NCBI RefSeq assembly: GCF_001758365.1 | Contig: NZ_LZFO01000006.1 | Span: 1-64,000, forward strand | From: Clostridium acetireducens DSM 10703 | GTDB taxonomy: Bacteria; Bacillota; Clostridia; Clostridiales; Clostridiaceae | Direction of reading: 5' to 3' | Length of the DNA stretch: 64,000 nt | Shown here: one piece after another, positions 9,759 to 19,221 of the stretch | How the letters are laid out: every line of letters starts with the position of its first letter | How positions within the stretch are numbered: position 1 is the first letter of the stretch | Translations under genes and position numbers: made by a program | The notes under the pieces: model-generated | Database searches by the model: none | Told to the model about the DNA's origin: nothing | The model's input: only the letters and a program-made list of their open reading frames with translations

Positions 9759-10796
9759 TTATTTAAAAACCTTTTCATAATAAACATCATAATAATCGTT
9801 ATTATGATCTGAAAATAAATTTTCATCGGCTATATTTAAAAACTTTTTATAAATGCTTTTCTTTATATTTTTAAATAAATTATTATAATTTCTTAATACT
9901 TCATGAGCTTCTTCTATAGTTATGTTTTTAAATTTTATTTTATCCCCTGGTTTAGCTTGTCCTAAAACTGGTATATCTGTAGATATAATTGTAGCTATTT
10001 TTGTATAACCTCCAGTAGTTTGCCTATCAGCCATCATTATTATAGGCATACCATGACCAGGTATTTGAACAGAACCCAAAGCAATACCATCAGATATTAT
10101 ATCTGCCCCTTTAATGTGTTTTATTTCTGGACCAGACAACCTATATCCCATTCTGTCTGCTTGATTTGAAATTTCATATTCCGAATTTAAAAATTTCTCT
10201 ATTTCTTCCTTTGAAAAACTTTCATGCTGTGGACCTAATATCAATCTAATTTCATGGTTTTTAAAGTACTTAGGAATAAAATTTTCAGGTATAGTTCTAT
10301 TAGCTATATGATCTAGACTTTTATTAATTTTAACTAAATTAATTTCATCTCCGCTTTTTAAAGCTCTACCCTTAAAACCTCCTATTGCTGCTTTAACATA
10401 TGTAGACTTACTACCTAAAACTTTTGGAACATCTATACCACCAGCAAAACATATATAAGATCTGCAGCCAGATTTTGCCCCTCCAAAAGACAGAACATCA
10501 CCTTTTTTTACTTTAATTGAATGCCACATAGGTATAGAATTGTTATTTAATTTAGGACTTATATTGGCACCTGTAATAACTATTACAGTACTAGTATTAA
10601 ATTCTATTTGAGGACCTACCATTGTAATTTCTAATGCCCCTTCATATTCATCATTTCCTAATAATATATTTCCTACTTTAAGAGAGAATTCATCCATAGC
10701 TCCAGCTGTGGACATGCCAAATTGTTGATAACCTATACGTCCTTTATCTTGAATAGTTGTAAAAAGTCCTGCATTTATTATCTTTAAGTCTGCCAT
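9759..10796 (-). CDS. pxpC: 5-oxoprolinase subunit C (PxpC/KipA, carboxyltransferase fold)
   Basis: A 345-residue biotin-dependent-carboxyltransferase-like protein. It starts LKIINAGLFTTIQDKGRIGYQ and contains GMSTAGAMDEFSLKVGN and GHGMPIIMMADRQTTGGY, both family signatures. With PxpA and PxpB it forms the ATP-dependent enzyme that opens 5-oxoproline to glutamate. The start directly abuts pxpB (stop of pxpB at 10797), indicating translational coupling. It is last in the pxpA-ycsG-pxpB-pxpC operon. The C-terminal 40 residues (lysine/asparagine/tyrosine-rich) extend beyond the usual domain. Palindrome copy 1 lies immediately downstream. Confidence 0.94.
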   Translation of the reverse strand: MADLKIINAGLFTTIQDKGRIGYQQFGMSTAGAMDEFSLKVGNILLGNDEYEGALEITMVGPQIEFNTSTVIVITGANISPKLNNNSIPMWHSIKVKKGDVLSFGGAKSGCRSYICFAGGIDVPKVLGSKSTYVKAAIGGFKGRALKSGDEINLVKINKSLDHIANRTIPENFIPKYFKNHEIRLILGPQHESFSKEEIEKFLNSEYEISNQADRMGYRLSGPEIKHIKGADIISDGIALGSVQIPGHGMPIIMMADRQTTGGYTKIATIISTDIPVLGQAKPGDKIKFKNITIEEAHEVLRNYNNLFKNIKKSIYKKFLNIADENLFSDHNNDYYDVYYEKVFK

Positions 10797-11522
10797 TTAT
10801 CTCCCTTCCTTGTCTTCTTTATTTTCATAGTAATTTTCTACTTGCAATATATCTTCATATTCTTTTTCAGTTATTGGAACAAATCTTAAATAATCACCTG
10901 CTTTAAGCATAATAGGATTTTTCCTTAAAGAATCATATATCTTAATAGGTGTTCTGCCTATTAACTGCCATCCTCCAGGACTTTCAATAGGATAAATTCC
11001 CGTTTGCTTACCTGCTATTCCTACAGAACCTGCTGGAATTTTTAATCTTGGTGTCTCTAACCTAGGAGTTTCTATTTTATCTGACATACCACCTAGGTAA
11101 GTAAATCCTGGTGTAAAACCTAGCATATATATTAAGTAATCTACTGAAGTATGAATTTTTATTACATCTTTTTCAGTAATATTATTATATTTTGCAACAA
11201 ATTTTAAATCCGGTCCATATTTTCCTCCATATACTGTTGGAATTTCTATTAATCTTGGTTCTGGTATTTGAATATCATTCATTTTACTTTGAACCTGATA
11301 AAGTTTATTTTTTAAATCTTTTATATTTATTGTTAGGGGATCATATTCTATTAATATAGATCTGTATGTTGGTATAGTTTCTACTATGCCTTTTATATTA
11401 TATTTTTTTATAGCTAAATACATATTTCTAACACAATTATTAATTTCTTTATTTATTTCATTTCCAAACTCTATAATAATAGCTTTGTCCCCTGCCAATA
11501 AATACTTGGGATTGTTATACAT
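10797..11522 (-). CDS. pxpB: 5-oxoprolinase subunit B (PxpB/KipI)
   Basis: A 241-residue cyclophilin-like subunit. The motif YMLGFTPGFTYLGGMSDKI is near residue 135, followed by AGSVGIAGKQTGIYPIESPG and LIGRTP, diagnostic for PxpB/KipI. It combines with PxpC for 5-oxoproline hydrolysis; in Bacillus the KipI homologue also inhibits a sporulation kinase, which cannot be assumed here. A reading five codons longer starts at TTG, but GAGGTGG is placed correctly only for the ATG at 11522. The 3' end is adjacent to pxpC. Confidence 0.93.
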   Translation of the reverse strand: MYNNPKYLLAGDKAIIIEFGNEINKEINNCVRNMYLAIKKYNIKGIVETIPTYRSILIEYDPLTINIKDLKNKLYQVQSKMNDIQIPEPRLIEIPTVYGGKYGPDLKFVAKYNNITEKDVIKIHTSVDYLIYMLGFTPGFTYLGGMSDKIETPRLETPRLKIPAGSVGIAGKQTGIYPIESPGGWQLIGRTPIKIYDSLRKNPIMLKAGDYLRFVPITEKEYEDILQVENYYENKEDKEGR

Positions 11523-11564
11523 AAAATACCACCTCAATGTTTAATTATCTTTTGTTCTCACAAT

Positions 11565-12827
11565 TTATATAAATAAGCTCTTTATTCCTGCAAATAAAGC
11601 TTTCATTCCTAATAGAGATTGTATTCCTGCATAAAGAGATATTATTACCACTACTATTCCTGATAATAAAAGCCATTTAGGATGCTTATAATTCTCTACA
11701 ATTTTAGGACTTATAGATGCTAAAAGCATTGTTCCTAATGTTATAGGTAATATTAATCCATTTAAAGAACCTGCTATTATTAATAATTTTACTGGTTTAC
11801 CTATTAAAACTAATATAGCTGTAGATACTATTATAAATCCTATTATCCATTTATTATTATTCTTATCTATCTTATCAGAAAATGTTCTTAAAAATGACAC
11901 TGAAGTATATGCCGCTCCCACCACAGATGTTATAGCTGCTGCCCATAGCACTATACCAAAGAATTTATATCCTACAGTTCCTGCTGCATGCATAAAAGCA
12001 GAGGCTGGAGGATTATCAGGATTTAATTTTAATCCTTTTGACACTACTCCCAATACTGCTAAGAATAAAAACACTCTCATAACAGAAGCTATTAATATTC
12101 CAAATATTGATGACTTTGTAATTTCTTTCACATTTTCTTTTCCAGTAATTCCTGCATCTATTAATCTATGACCGCCAGCAAAAGTAATATATCCACCTAC
12201 AGAACCACCTACAAGAGTTAATATTGGCAATAATGGTATTTGTTCTGGTACAAAAGTTCTATAAGCTGCTTCTGCTACTGGAGGATTTGTGGAAATACAT
12301 ACATATCCCACTACTACTATCATAAGACCTCCTAGTATTTTTGTAAACATATCCATAGCTTTTCCCATTTCTTTGTATAAAAATATTAAAACTGCTATTG
12401 CTGCAGATATTATTGCTCCTACCTTTATATTTACACCAAAAAGTACATTTAAACCTAAAGCTGCTCCACCTACATTACCTATATTAAAAGCAAGTCCACC
12501 TAATGCTACAATAAAAGCTATAAAATACCCTAATCCTGGCAACAATTTATTTGCAATATCTTGCCCTCTAAGACCTGAAACTCCTATAACTCTCCATACA
12601 TTCATTTGGGCTCCAATATCAATTAAAATAGATACTAAAATAATAAAACCACAAGTAGCCATATACTTTTCTGTAAATACAGCTGTTTGAGTCAAAAATC
12701 CTGGTCCTATAGCTGATGTAGCCATTATAAAAGCTGCACCAATTAAAGCTGAAAGATTTTTTTTCTTATTTTTTTTATCTGAATACACATCTTCATTTGT
12801 ATATATTTTTCTAGCATTTTCCGCCAT
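11565..12827 (-). CDS. ycsG: NRAMP-like transporter of the 5-oxoproline operon (YcsG type)
   Basis: A 420-residue membrane protein with about eleven hydrophobic segments and the overall NRAMP pattern. The position of the metal-binding DPGN in helix 1 reads IGPGFLTQ, and the helix-6 MPH motif is replaced by a VGGYITFAGGH segment. Both key metal ligands are therefore missing. Bacillus ycsG sits in the same place between pxpA and kipI homologues. The simplest inference is transport of 5-oxoproline or a related acid rather than Mn2+/Fe2+. It lies 24 nt after pxpA. Confidence 0.8.
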   Translation of the reverse strand: MAENARKIYTNEDVYSDKKNKKKNLSALIGAAFIMATSAIGPGFLTQTAVFTEKYMATCGFIILVSILIDIGAQMNVWRVIGVSGLRGQDIANKLLPGLGYFIAFIVALGGLAFNIGNVGGAALGLNVLFGVNIKVGAIISAAIAVLIFLYKEMGKAMDMFTKILGGLMIVVVGYVCISTNPPVAEAAYRTFVPEQIPLLPILTLVGGSVGGYITFAGGHRLIDAGITGKENVKEITKSSIFGILIASVMRVFLFLAVLGVVSKGLKLNPDNPPASAFMHAAGTVGYKFFGIVLWAAAITSVVGAAYTSVSFLRTFSDKIDKNNNKWIIGFIIVSTAILVLIGKPVKLLIIAGSLNGLILPITLGTMLLASISPKIVENYKHPKWLLLSGIVVVIISLYAGIQSLLGMKALFAGIKSLFI

Positions 12828-12851
12828 AGCAGAGACCCCCTTTTTATTTAA

Positions 12852-13625
12852 CTATTTAATAAATTCTTTTAAAGGTTTTATAGAAACATTGTTATCTTCT
12901 AAAGTTCTCTTAATCAATTTAACAAATTCTAAAGCTTCAGGATTATCTCCATGAACACATATAGAATCAGCTTTTATATTTATATCTTCACCATTTATAG
13001 CTTTTACTTTTCCTTCTTGCACCATTCTAATTACCCGTTGTATAGCTAAATTTTTATCTTCTATTACCGCACCTTGAAATTTTCTTGAAACTAAAGTGCC
13101 ATCTGCATTATAAGCTCTATCAGCAAATACTTCTTCTGCTGATTTTAACCCTACATCTCTAGCAGCTTTAATCATTAAACTTCCAGCTAAACCCATAACA
13201 ATAATATCTTTATCTACATCATATATACCTTTTGCTACCTCTTTAGCCATATCATAATTTACTGAACAAAAATTATAAAAGGCTCCATGAAGTTTTATAT
13301 GTTGAATTTTATATTTTTTAGATTCTGCAAAAGCTTTTAAAGCTCCTAATTGATATATTGTATAATTTCTAGCTTCTTTTAAACTAATATCCATTTTTCT
13401 TCTTCCAAATCCCATTAAATCAGGATAACCTGGATGAGCACCAATACCTAATTTATTTTTTATAGCTATATCAATAGTTTTATCCATAATAACAGGATCA
13501 CCAGCATGCCAACCACAAGCAATATTTACGGAAGAAACATACTTCAATACTTCTTCATCTAATCCTATTTTATAATTTCCAAAACTTTCTCCCACATCAC
13601 TATTTAAATCAACTACTATACTCAC
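12852..13625 (-). CDS. pxpA: 5-oxoprolinase subunit A (PxpA, LamB/YcsF family)
   Basis: A 257-residue LamB/YcsF protein beginning [17 protein letters not shown]. It continues with [12 protein letters not shown] near residue 34, [15 protein letters not shown] near residue 62 and [11 protein letters not shown] near residue 108. These carry the conserved Asp and His residues of the family. PxpA supplies the lyase/hydrolase half of ATP-dependent 5-oxoproline hydrolysis. It is first in a four-gene minus-strand operon with ycsG, pxpB and pxpC. The ATG at 13625 is preceded by AAGGGGGAG. Confidence 0.95.
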   Translation of the reverse strand: MSIVVDLNSDVGESFGNYKIGLDEEVLKYVSSVNIACGWHAGDPVIMDKTIDIAIKNKLGIGAHPGYPDLMGFGRRKMDISLKEARNYTIYQLGALKAFAESKKYKIQHIKLHGAFYNFCSVNYDMAKEVAKGIYDVDKDIIVMGLAGSLMIKAARDVGLKSAEEVFADRAYNADGTLVSRKFQGAVIEDKNLAIQRVIRMVQEGKVKAINGEDINIKADSICVHGDNPEALEFVKLIKRTLEDNNVSIKPLKEFIK

Positions 13626-14185
13626 TTAAGACTCCCCCTTTCCACATTCTACAAATTAATTACTACTACGTATATTTCATTGATATATATTTATGCAATT
13701 TGTATATTTATTCATTCATTTTTCTTACACTATATTATATTCTACACTTTTAAAAAATTACCTTCTTATTAAAAAAAATATTTAATTTTTGTTAATTCAA
13801 TATGTTTTTACTTGATTTAGTATTAATATATATTGAAATTAAATTATTTTTTATTAATTTAATAATTTTTATTGCAAGAAAATATTCATTTTTTATTATA
13901 TTTTTGCATAATTTTAATCATTATATTAAAAGTCATAATAATATATTTAAATGTTAATCCATACTTTTTTGTAATATGCTAGAGTTTTTTATTATATTAG
14001 TTTGATAAATCTACCATATTACCATTAATATGTAATATTATAAGCAATATAAGTATTTATATCTTGATTTGAATATTTATTTTGCATGATTGCATATTAA
14101 AAATTTAATTTTCATATTAATTTTAATATATACAAAAATATTTTCAATACATTTTTTCATAAAATTTAAACTTTTTTAATTTTAA
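13626..14185. other. AT-rich intergenic region upstream of pxpA
   Basis: About 560 nt with almost no G or C runs. No open reading frame, riboswitch motif or long repeat is evident. It holds the pxpA promoter, which I cannot place with confidence, and ends at the asnS terminator. Confidence 0.4.
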
Positions 14186-14247
14186 ATTCTATTAAATAAA
14201 AAAACTATGCAATAAATTTATTACATAGTTTTTCTATTTAATAGAAT
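14186..14247. terminator. Terminator of asnS
   Basis: A long imperfect hairpin. The outer arms ATTCTATTAAATA (14186-14198) and TATTTAATAGAAT pair, and the inner arms AAACTATG and CATAGTTT pair around an AT-rich loop. It starts directly after the asnS stop codon. Confidence 0.65.
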
Positions 14248-14248
14248 T

Positions 14249-15643
14249 TTAGAATTCTGCAGATCCTGGTGTCCTTGGAAAAGGAATAACATCTCTTATA
14301 TTGCCCATACCTGTTAAATACATTATTAATCTTTCAAATCCTAATCCATAACCTGCATGTTTTGTACTTCCATATTTTCTAAGCTCTAAATACCACCAAT
14401 AATCTTCTTTATTAAGTCCTACTTCTTCCATTCTTTTTTCAAGTATATCTAGTCTTTCTTCTCTTTGACTTCCACCTATTATTTCTCCTATTCCAGGTAC
14501 AAGTAAATCCGCTGCTGCAACTGTTTTATTATCATCATTCATACGCATATAAAATGCTTTTATATCTTTAGGATAATCTGTAACAAATAAAGGTTTCTTA
14601 AATACCTTTTCTGTTAAATATCTTTCATGCTCTGTTTGTAAATCTATTCCCCATTCTACATCATATTCAAATTTTTCACCAGATTTTTTTAATATATCTA
14701 CTGCTTCTGTATAAGTAATTCTTCCAAACTCAGAATTTGCTACATTATTTAATCTGTTAAATAATTCTTTATCCACAAACTTATTGAAAAATTCCATTTC
14801 CTCTGGAGCATTTTCTCTAACATATTTTATTACATATTTAATCATTGCTTCTGCTGTATCCATGTAATCTTTAAGTTCTGCAAAAGCCATTTCAGGTTCT
14901 ATCATCCAAAACTCTGCAGCATGTCTTGTAGTATTTGAATCTTCAGCCCTAAAAGTTGGACCAAAAGTATATACATTTCTAAAAGCTAATGCATATGCTT
15001 CTGCAGATAATTGACCACTTACAGTAAGATTTACTTCTTTATTAAAAAAGTCCTCAGAATAATTTACATTTCCTTTATCATCTTTTGGTACATTATTTAA
15101 ATCCATTGTTGTTATTCTAAACATTTCTCCTGCACCTTCGCAGTCACTTCCTGTTATAATAGGAGTATTTACATATATAAAATTTCTTTCTTGAAAAAAC
15201 TTATGTATAGCATAAGCTGCTAAAGACCTTACTCTAAATACAGCTGAAAAAGTATTACTTCTAGGTCTTAAATGTGCTATAGTTCTTAAAAATTGAAAAG
15301 AATGTCTTTTCTTTTGTAATGGATATTCTGAAGAAGAAATACCCTCTACTACAATATTTTTAGCTTTTATTTCAAAGGGCTGTTTTGATTCAGGAGTTAA
15401 TTCTAATATTCCCTCTACGCTTACTGCAGTACTTATAGGCAACTTTGTGATTTCCTTAAAATTTTCTAAGGAATCTTCTTCTACTACTACTTGAATGTTC
15501 TTAAAAAAACTTCCATCATTTAATTCTATAAATCCAAAACTTTTAGATGATCTTGATGTTCTTATCCAACCAGAGATTTTTATTTCTTTACCTGAAAAAT
15601 TTTCTGAATTTCTAAAAATTTCTTTTATTAATGTACTTTTCAT
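14249..15643 (-). CDS. asnS: Asparaginyl-tRNA synthetase
   Basis: Class II synthetase of 464 residues that attaches asparagine to tRNA-Asn. The N-terminal OB fold ([20 protein letters not shown]) binds the anticodon. Motif 2 includes [21 protein letters not shown], and motif 3 is [15 protein letters not shown] near the C-terminus. An in-frame reading 27 codons longer runs back into the T-box leader and is not real. The ATG at 15643 is preceded by AAGGAGGATAAAA. Expression is controlled by the T-box upstream. Confidence 0.97.
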   Translation of the reverse strand: MKSTLIKEIFRNSENFSGKEIKISGWIRTSRSSKSFGFIELNDGSFFKNIQVVVEEDSLENFKEITKLPISTAVSVEGILELTPESKQPFEIKAKNIVVEGISSSEYPLQKKRHSFQFLRTIAHLRPRSNTFSAVFRVRSLAAYAIHKFFQERNFIYVNTPIITGSDCEGAGEMFRITTMDLNNVPKDDKGNVNYSEDFFNKEVNLTVSGQLSAEAYALAFRNVYTFGPTFRAEDSNTTRHAAEFWMIEPEMAFAELKDYMDTAEAMIKYVIKYVRENAPEEMEFFNKFVDKELFNRLNNVANSEFGRITYTEAVDILKKSGEKFEYDVEWGIDLQTEHERYLTEKVFKKPLFVTDYPKDIKAFYMRMNDDNKTVAAADLLVPGIGEIIGGSQREERLDILEKRMEEVGLNKEDYWWYLELRKYGSTKHAGYGLGFERLIMYLTGMGNIRDVIPFPRTPGSAEF

Positions 15644-15671
15644 TTTTATCCTCCTTATTAATATGTGAAAT

Positions 15672-15930
15672 ACAAAAAAGCCCTCCACCCTCATGGGACG
15701 AAAGACTAAATTTCGCGGTACCACCCAAATTGCTTAATGACAAAGCCAACTTAAATAAGTACTATTAAATACTTTCCAAATATAAGGTTTTGGATTCCCT
15801 CTAAGCCTACTTTTAAAAATTTCGGTTAGAAACTCCGAGATGTTCTTCAATATAGATTAAATATCGGATTTCCACCATCTCCAACTCTCTATAATGTCAT
15901 CTATATTTACTCTTCTCTTCATAGTTTTTA
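15672..15930 (-). promoter_or_regulatory. T-box leader of asnS (specifier AAC)
   Basis: On the minus strand the T-box GGGTGGTACCGCG is at 15714-15726. A terminator hairpin with CCC/GGG strands and a run of Ts ends near 15675. Stem I contains AGATGGTGG, and the specifier loop GAAGAACATCTCGGAG carries the Asn codon AAC at 15842-15844. Uncharged tRNA-Asn should favour the antiterminator and allow asnS transcription. Confidence 0.95.
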
Positions 15931-15964
15931 TTATACTCATTTTAAAATTATAATGTTTAAGTAA

Positions 15965-16804
15965 TTATTTGTCAACACTAAATATTCTTCCTAAATTTAA
16001 TTCACTTAAAAAAACTTGAGGATTACCTAATTTTCTATTAGGTATAAAATTCCCATGACAATCAGAACCTGCAGTTATAAGCATATAATTTTCTTTACAC
16101 CACTTTAAGCATCTATCAGTAGTTTCTTTACTATGATTAGGATGATAGCACTCCACTCCTTCTATTCCTATATATTTAAATTCATTTAATCTATATTCTA
16201 TATCAAAATCAATAGGCAAGTACTCAGGATGTGCTAATATAGGCACTCCTCCTGCTTTTTTTATTATACCAATTACTTCTTTAGAACTTGGAAACTTTGG
16301 AAAAGGAACTTTTCGAGTTTCTGAAAATAGTCTTCCAAAAAAATCTGCAACATCTACACATATTCCTATATCAATCAAAAAATTTAAAGCCTTCCATCCT
16401 CCTCTTTCTAATTTATATTCATATTTCTTATACTCATTAAAGTCTATATTATATCCATCATCTATTAACATTTTTATTGTATCATCATCTTTCTTTTCCA
16501 TTAAATAAGTATTATGATATAAAAGTTCCTTTAACTGCTTATTTTCTATATTGATATTATATCCTAATATGTGAAACCAATCTTTATTAAAAGAACTAGA
16601 AATTTCTACTCCCCTAATAAATTTTATATTATTTTTTTTGCATAGTTCCTCTACAACTAAAGCATTATCTGTTGAATCGTGATCTGTAACAGACATAAGT
16701 CCTATATTATTTTTTTTAGCTTCTTCTACTAAAACATCTGGCGTCCATGCACCATCAGAAGCAATAGTGTGCATATGTAAATCTACTTTTATATCTTTAA
16801 TCAT
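15965..16804 (-). CDS. PHP-domain phosphoesterase
   Basis: A 279-residue polymerase-and-histidinol-phosphatase protein. Metal ligands are visible in VDLHMHTIASDG (residues 7-18), SVTDHDST near residue 38, ILAHPEYLP near residue 193, ECYHPNHS near residue 222 and AGSDCHG near residue 249. The nearest characterised relatives hydrolyse 3',5'-nucleoside bisphosphates or act as 5'-3' exonucleases (RNase AM type). The substrate here is inferred. It starts upstream of the asnS leader on the same strand and is probably independent. Confidence 0.88.
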   Translation of the reverse strand: MIKDIKVDLHMHTIASDGAWTPDVLVEEAKKNNIGLMSVTDHDSTDNALVVEELCKKNNIKFIRGVEISSSFNKDWFHILGYNINIENKQLKELLYHNTYLMEKKDDDTIKMLIDDGYNIDFNEYKKYEYKLERGGWKALNFLIDIGICVDVADFFGRLFSETRKVPFPKFPSSKEVIGIIKKAGGVPILAHPEYLPIDFDIEYRLNEFKYIGIEGVECYHPNHSKETTDRCLKWCKENYMLITAGSDCHGNFIPNRKLGNPQVFLSELNLGRIFSVDK

Positions 16805-17046
16805 TTTTTAAATCCTTTCTCAAAAAAATTATTTATATAATTAATATACTCTTCAAATATATAATAAATTCATTTATATATTATCCTTGAATATATAATA
16901 AATTTAACAGTATATCAAGTCAACTTTAAACAGCATATTAATTTTAATTATTTTATAAGAATTACTCTTTAAAAATAAAGTATTATATGGTATCATATTA
17001 ATAAAATATAAAAAAAACTAAATTATGATAAAGGAGTGGTTAGATT

Positions 17047-17643
17047 ATGGCTCATACATTACCAAAACTTCCTTACGATTACAATGCATTAGAACCTTAT
17101 TACGATGAACAAACTGTAAAAATTCATCATGATATGCATCATAAAGGTTATGTTGATGGATTAAACAAAGCAGAAGTTGCTTTAGAAGAAGCAAGAAAAA
17201 AAGGTGACTTTTCTTTAATAAAACATTGGTCTAGAGAACTTGCTTTTAATGGTTCTGGTCATATATTGCATACAATGTTTTGGGAAAACATGAAACCAAA
17301 TGGCGGTGGAAATCCTTCTGGGGATTTAGCTGATAGAATTAATAAAGATTTTAATGATTTTGAAACTTTCAAAAAACAATTTTCAGCTGCAGCAGCTGCT
17401 GTTGAAGGTTCTGGTTGGACAGTACTTTGCTGGAATCCTTATTTTGAAAAATTAGAAATATTACAAATAGAAAAACATCAAAATCTTACTCAATATGGAG
17501 TAACTCCTCTACTAGTTATCGATGTCTGGGAACATGCTTTTTACTTAAAATATCAAAATAGAAAAGCTGAATTTATAAGTGCTTGGTGGAACATAGTTAA
17601 CTGGGATAATGTTTCTGAAAGATTTAAAAAAGCAACAAAATAA
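17047..17643 (+). CDS. sodA: Superoxide dismutase, Fe/Mn type
   Basis: A 198-residue Fe/Mn SOD that converts superoxide to peroxide and oxygen in the cytoplasm. All four metal ligands are present: His27, His75 (SGHILHTMFW), Asp159 and His163 (DVWEHAFY). Sequence alone does not settle Fe versus Mn. It is the only plus-strand gene in this part of the window. AAGGAGTGG precedes the ATG, and a perfect palindromic terminator follows. Upstream DNA contains a TTATAAGAATTA segment that only loosely resembles a PerR box. Confidence 0.95.
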   Translation: MAHTLPKLPYDYNALEPYYDEQTVKIHHDMHHKGYVDGLNKAEVALEEARKKGDFSLIKHWSRELAFNGSGHILHTMFWENMKPNGGGNPSGDLADRINKDFNDFETFKKQFSAAAAAVEGSGWTVLCWNPYFEKLEILQIEKHQNLTQYGVTPLLVIDVWEHAFYLKYQNRKAEFISAWWNIVNWDNVSERFKKATK

Positions 17644-17647
17644 TTTT

Positions 17648-17673
17648 AAACCGTATGCATATGCATACGGTTT
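17648..17673 (+). terminator. Terminator of the SOD gene
   Basis: Perfect 26-bp palindrome AAACCGTATGCAT/ATGCATACGGTTT followed by TATTTTAT, 5 nt after the stop codon. Confidence 0.85.
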
Positions 17674-17761
17674 ATTTTATAATTTAAGTATGTATATTCT
17701 AATACTTCATATTTTATTTTTGTTATACTTTATTCAATAATTTCTAAAATATATGTAAATA

Positions 17762-18214
17762 TTATTTATATAAATCTCTATATACTATTTTAAAAACCTC
17801 TAAAGAATTTTCAATTTGCTGTTTTAATAAAATTTTTTTATCTTTAAATTCTTTTTTTCCTAACTCAGTTAAAGTATATATTTTTTGAATTTTATTATTA
17901 GAATTATCCCAATTACCTAATATTATTTTACTTTTTTCCATTTTTTTTAAAAGAGGATATATTCCTCCTGTACTAGGTATCCATCTTCCCTTTGTTCTTT
18001 CACCTATTTTTCTGGAAATATCATTACCATTAGTAGATTCTAAACTTAATATATACAAAACATATAAAGGCAACAATCCTTTTGTAAACACTTGAACTAC
18101 AGATTTTTTTTCTTTTTCTATCTTTTTTAATTCTTTAACTTTTTTTTTATATTCTTTATATAATGTTTCTTGTTCTTTAGTTTTATTTAAATTATAATGT
18201 TTTTTCATTTTCAC
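17762..18214 (-). CDS. PadR-family transcriptional regulator
   Basis: A 150-residue winged-helix protein. A basic N-terminal extension (about 45 residues, KKVKELKKIEKEKKS) precedes the PadR core VLYILSLESTNGNDISRKIG. The wing region RWIPSTGGIYPLLKKMEKS is typical, and a short C-terminal helix would dimerise. The start codon overlaps the degV stop by one base, so it is translationally coupled to degV. A double palindromic operator overlaps the -35 of the shared promoter, which suggests autoregulation. The ligand is unknown. Confidence 0.88.
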   Translation of the reverse strand: MKMKKHYNLNKTKEQETLYKEYKKKVKELKKIEKEKKSVVQVFTKGLLPLYVLYILSLESTNGNDISRKIGERTKGRWIPSTGGIYPLLKKMEKSKIILGNWDNSNNKIQKIYTLTELGKKEFKDKKILLKQQIENSLEVFKIVYRDLYK

Positions 18215-19065
18215 TATTCTTCCTCTAAAAGACCCATTCCCACTAAACCTGGTCCACTATGTACTCCTGATACCGGACTTATATTTCCATTAAAATCTAT
18301 TGAAGTTACATTGGGAAGTTTAATTAACTCATCATAAACTTTTTTAGTATCATCATATGCATTACCTTCTCTTAAATATACTTTACATTTTTTGGTCTTT
18401 AATATATCTTTTGCAATATCTATAAGTTTTTTTAAAGATTGTTTTCTTCCTCTTACTTTACTATATGTGTAGTACTTTCCATCTTCTTTATCTATTGATA
18501 CAATAGGTTTAATATTTAAAATTTCTCCTATAGTTCCATATATCTTGCCTATTCTTCCACCTTTTTTTAAATATTCTAAAGTACCTACTACAAAAAATAT
18601 ATGCATTCTTTTCATAAAATTTGGTACAGCATTTATAATTTGCTCAAAATTTTTCCCTTTTTCTATGAGCTTCCCACAAGTCTCTACAATAACTCCTTCT
18701 CCACAAGATATAGACTTAGAATCAATAATATGACTAATTATTTTAGGATGATTATCGCTTATTAACTTTAAAGCATTATATATGCCAGATAATCCACTAG
18801 ATAAAGTAACTGCTATAGCGTGAGTATATCCATCTTTTTCTAAACTTGAAAATAAATTATCCATATCTTTCATAGAAGGTAAAGATGATGTAGGTACTTC
18901 TCTTTCAAGGCTTTTATATACTTCTTTAGGAGTTATTTCTATAGAATCTTTATATTCCTTATCTTTGTATATTATCCTAAAAGGAAGTATTTTAACATCA
19001 TATTTTTTAATTATTTCTTCATTTAAATCTGCAGTACTATCTGTTATTAATGCAATTTTATTCAA
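18214..19065 (-). CDS. DegV-family fatty-acid-binding protein
   Basis: A 283-residue DegV protein. ALITDSTADLNEEII is at residues 4-18, TSSLPSMKDM near residue 78, VTLSSGLSGIYNAL near residue 104, and the C-terminal SGVHSGPGLVGMGLL. Members bind a fatty acid; in Firmicutes (FakB) this presents it to the FakA kinase for phospholipid synthesis. No kinase gene is adjacent. It is followed by a padR gene with a one-base overlap. Confidence 0.92.
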   Translation of the reverse strand: MNKIALITDSTADLNEEIIKKYDVKILPFRIIYKDKEYKDSIEITPKEVYKSLEREVPTSSLPSMKDMDNLFSSLEKDGYTHAIAVTLSSGLSGIYNALKLISDNHPKIISHIIDSKSISCGEGVIVETCGKLIEKGKNFEQIINAVPNFMKRMHIFFVVGTLEYLKKGGRIGKIYGTIGEILNIKPIVSIDKEDGKYYTYSKVRGRKQSLKKLIDIAKDILKTKKCKVYLREGNAYDDTKKVYDELIKLPNVTSIDFNGNISPVSGVHSGPGLVGMGLLEEE

Positions 19066-19096
19066 TTTTATTCCTCCTCCAAATGAATATAATTAC

Positions 19097-19147
19097 ATTA
19101 TATCATGAGTATGACAATTATCAATATTGATACATATCAGTATTGAT
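19097..19147 (-). promoter_or_regulatory. degV-padR promoter with tandem palindromic operator
   Basis: On the minus strand, TTGATA (19119-19124) and TATAAT (19097-19102) are separated by 16 bp. The perfect palindrome ATCAATATTGAT (19120-19131) overlaps the -35, and a near-identical ATCAGTATTGAT (19136-19147) lies 16 bp away centre to centre. This is a natural binding site for the co-transcribed PadR regulator. Confidence 0.65.
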
Positions 19148-19190
19148 ATATATTATTATTTCATTTATTGCAATTTTAATGTATAAATAT

Positions 19191-19220
19191 AATAAGGCTG
19201 ATTTTAAAATCAGCCTTATT
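19191..19220 (-). terminator. Terminator of the radical SAM gene
   Basis: Perfect 30-bp palindrome AATAAGGCTGATTTT plus its complement, 1 nt beyond the stop codon of the radical SAM gene. Confidence 0.8.
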
Positions 19221-19221
19221 T

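Noticed and set aside
12289-12690. Plus-strand reading frames opposite ycsG, brnQ, the amidohydrolase, rplY and other genes
   Set aside because: They are mirror frames of well-supported minus-strand genes, with no ribosome site or recognisable domain.
11565-12827. Calling the NRAMP-like gene a manganese transporter
   Set aside because: The DPGN and MPH metal motifs are absent.
14249-15724. Longer asnS start 27 codons upstream
   Set aside because: The added residues are the translated T-box leader; AAGGAGG is placed for the ATG at 15643.
16853-16904. Direct repeat TGAATATATAATAAATT upstream of the PHP gene
   Set aside because: Two copies of a low-complexity AT stretch; likely chance at this base composition.
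16921-16990. PerR box upstream of the SOD gene
   Set aside because: Only a partial match (TTATAAGAATTA) in very AT-rich DNA, not enough to claim an operator.
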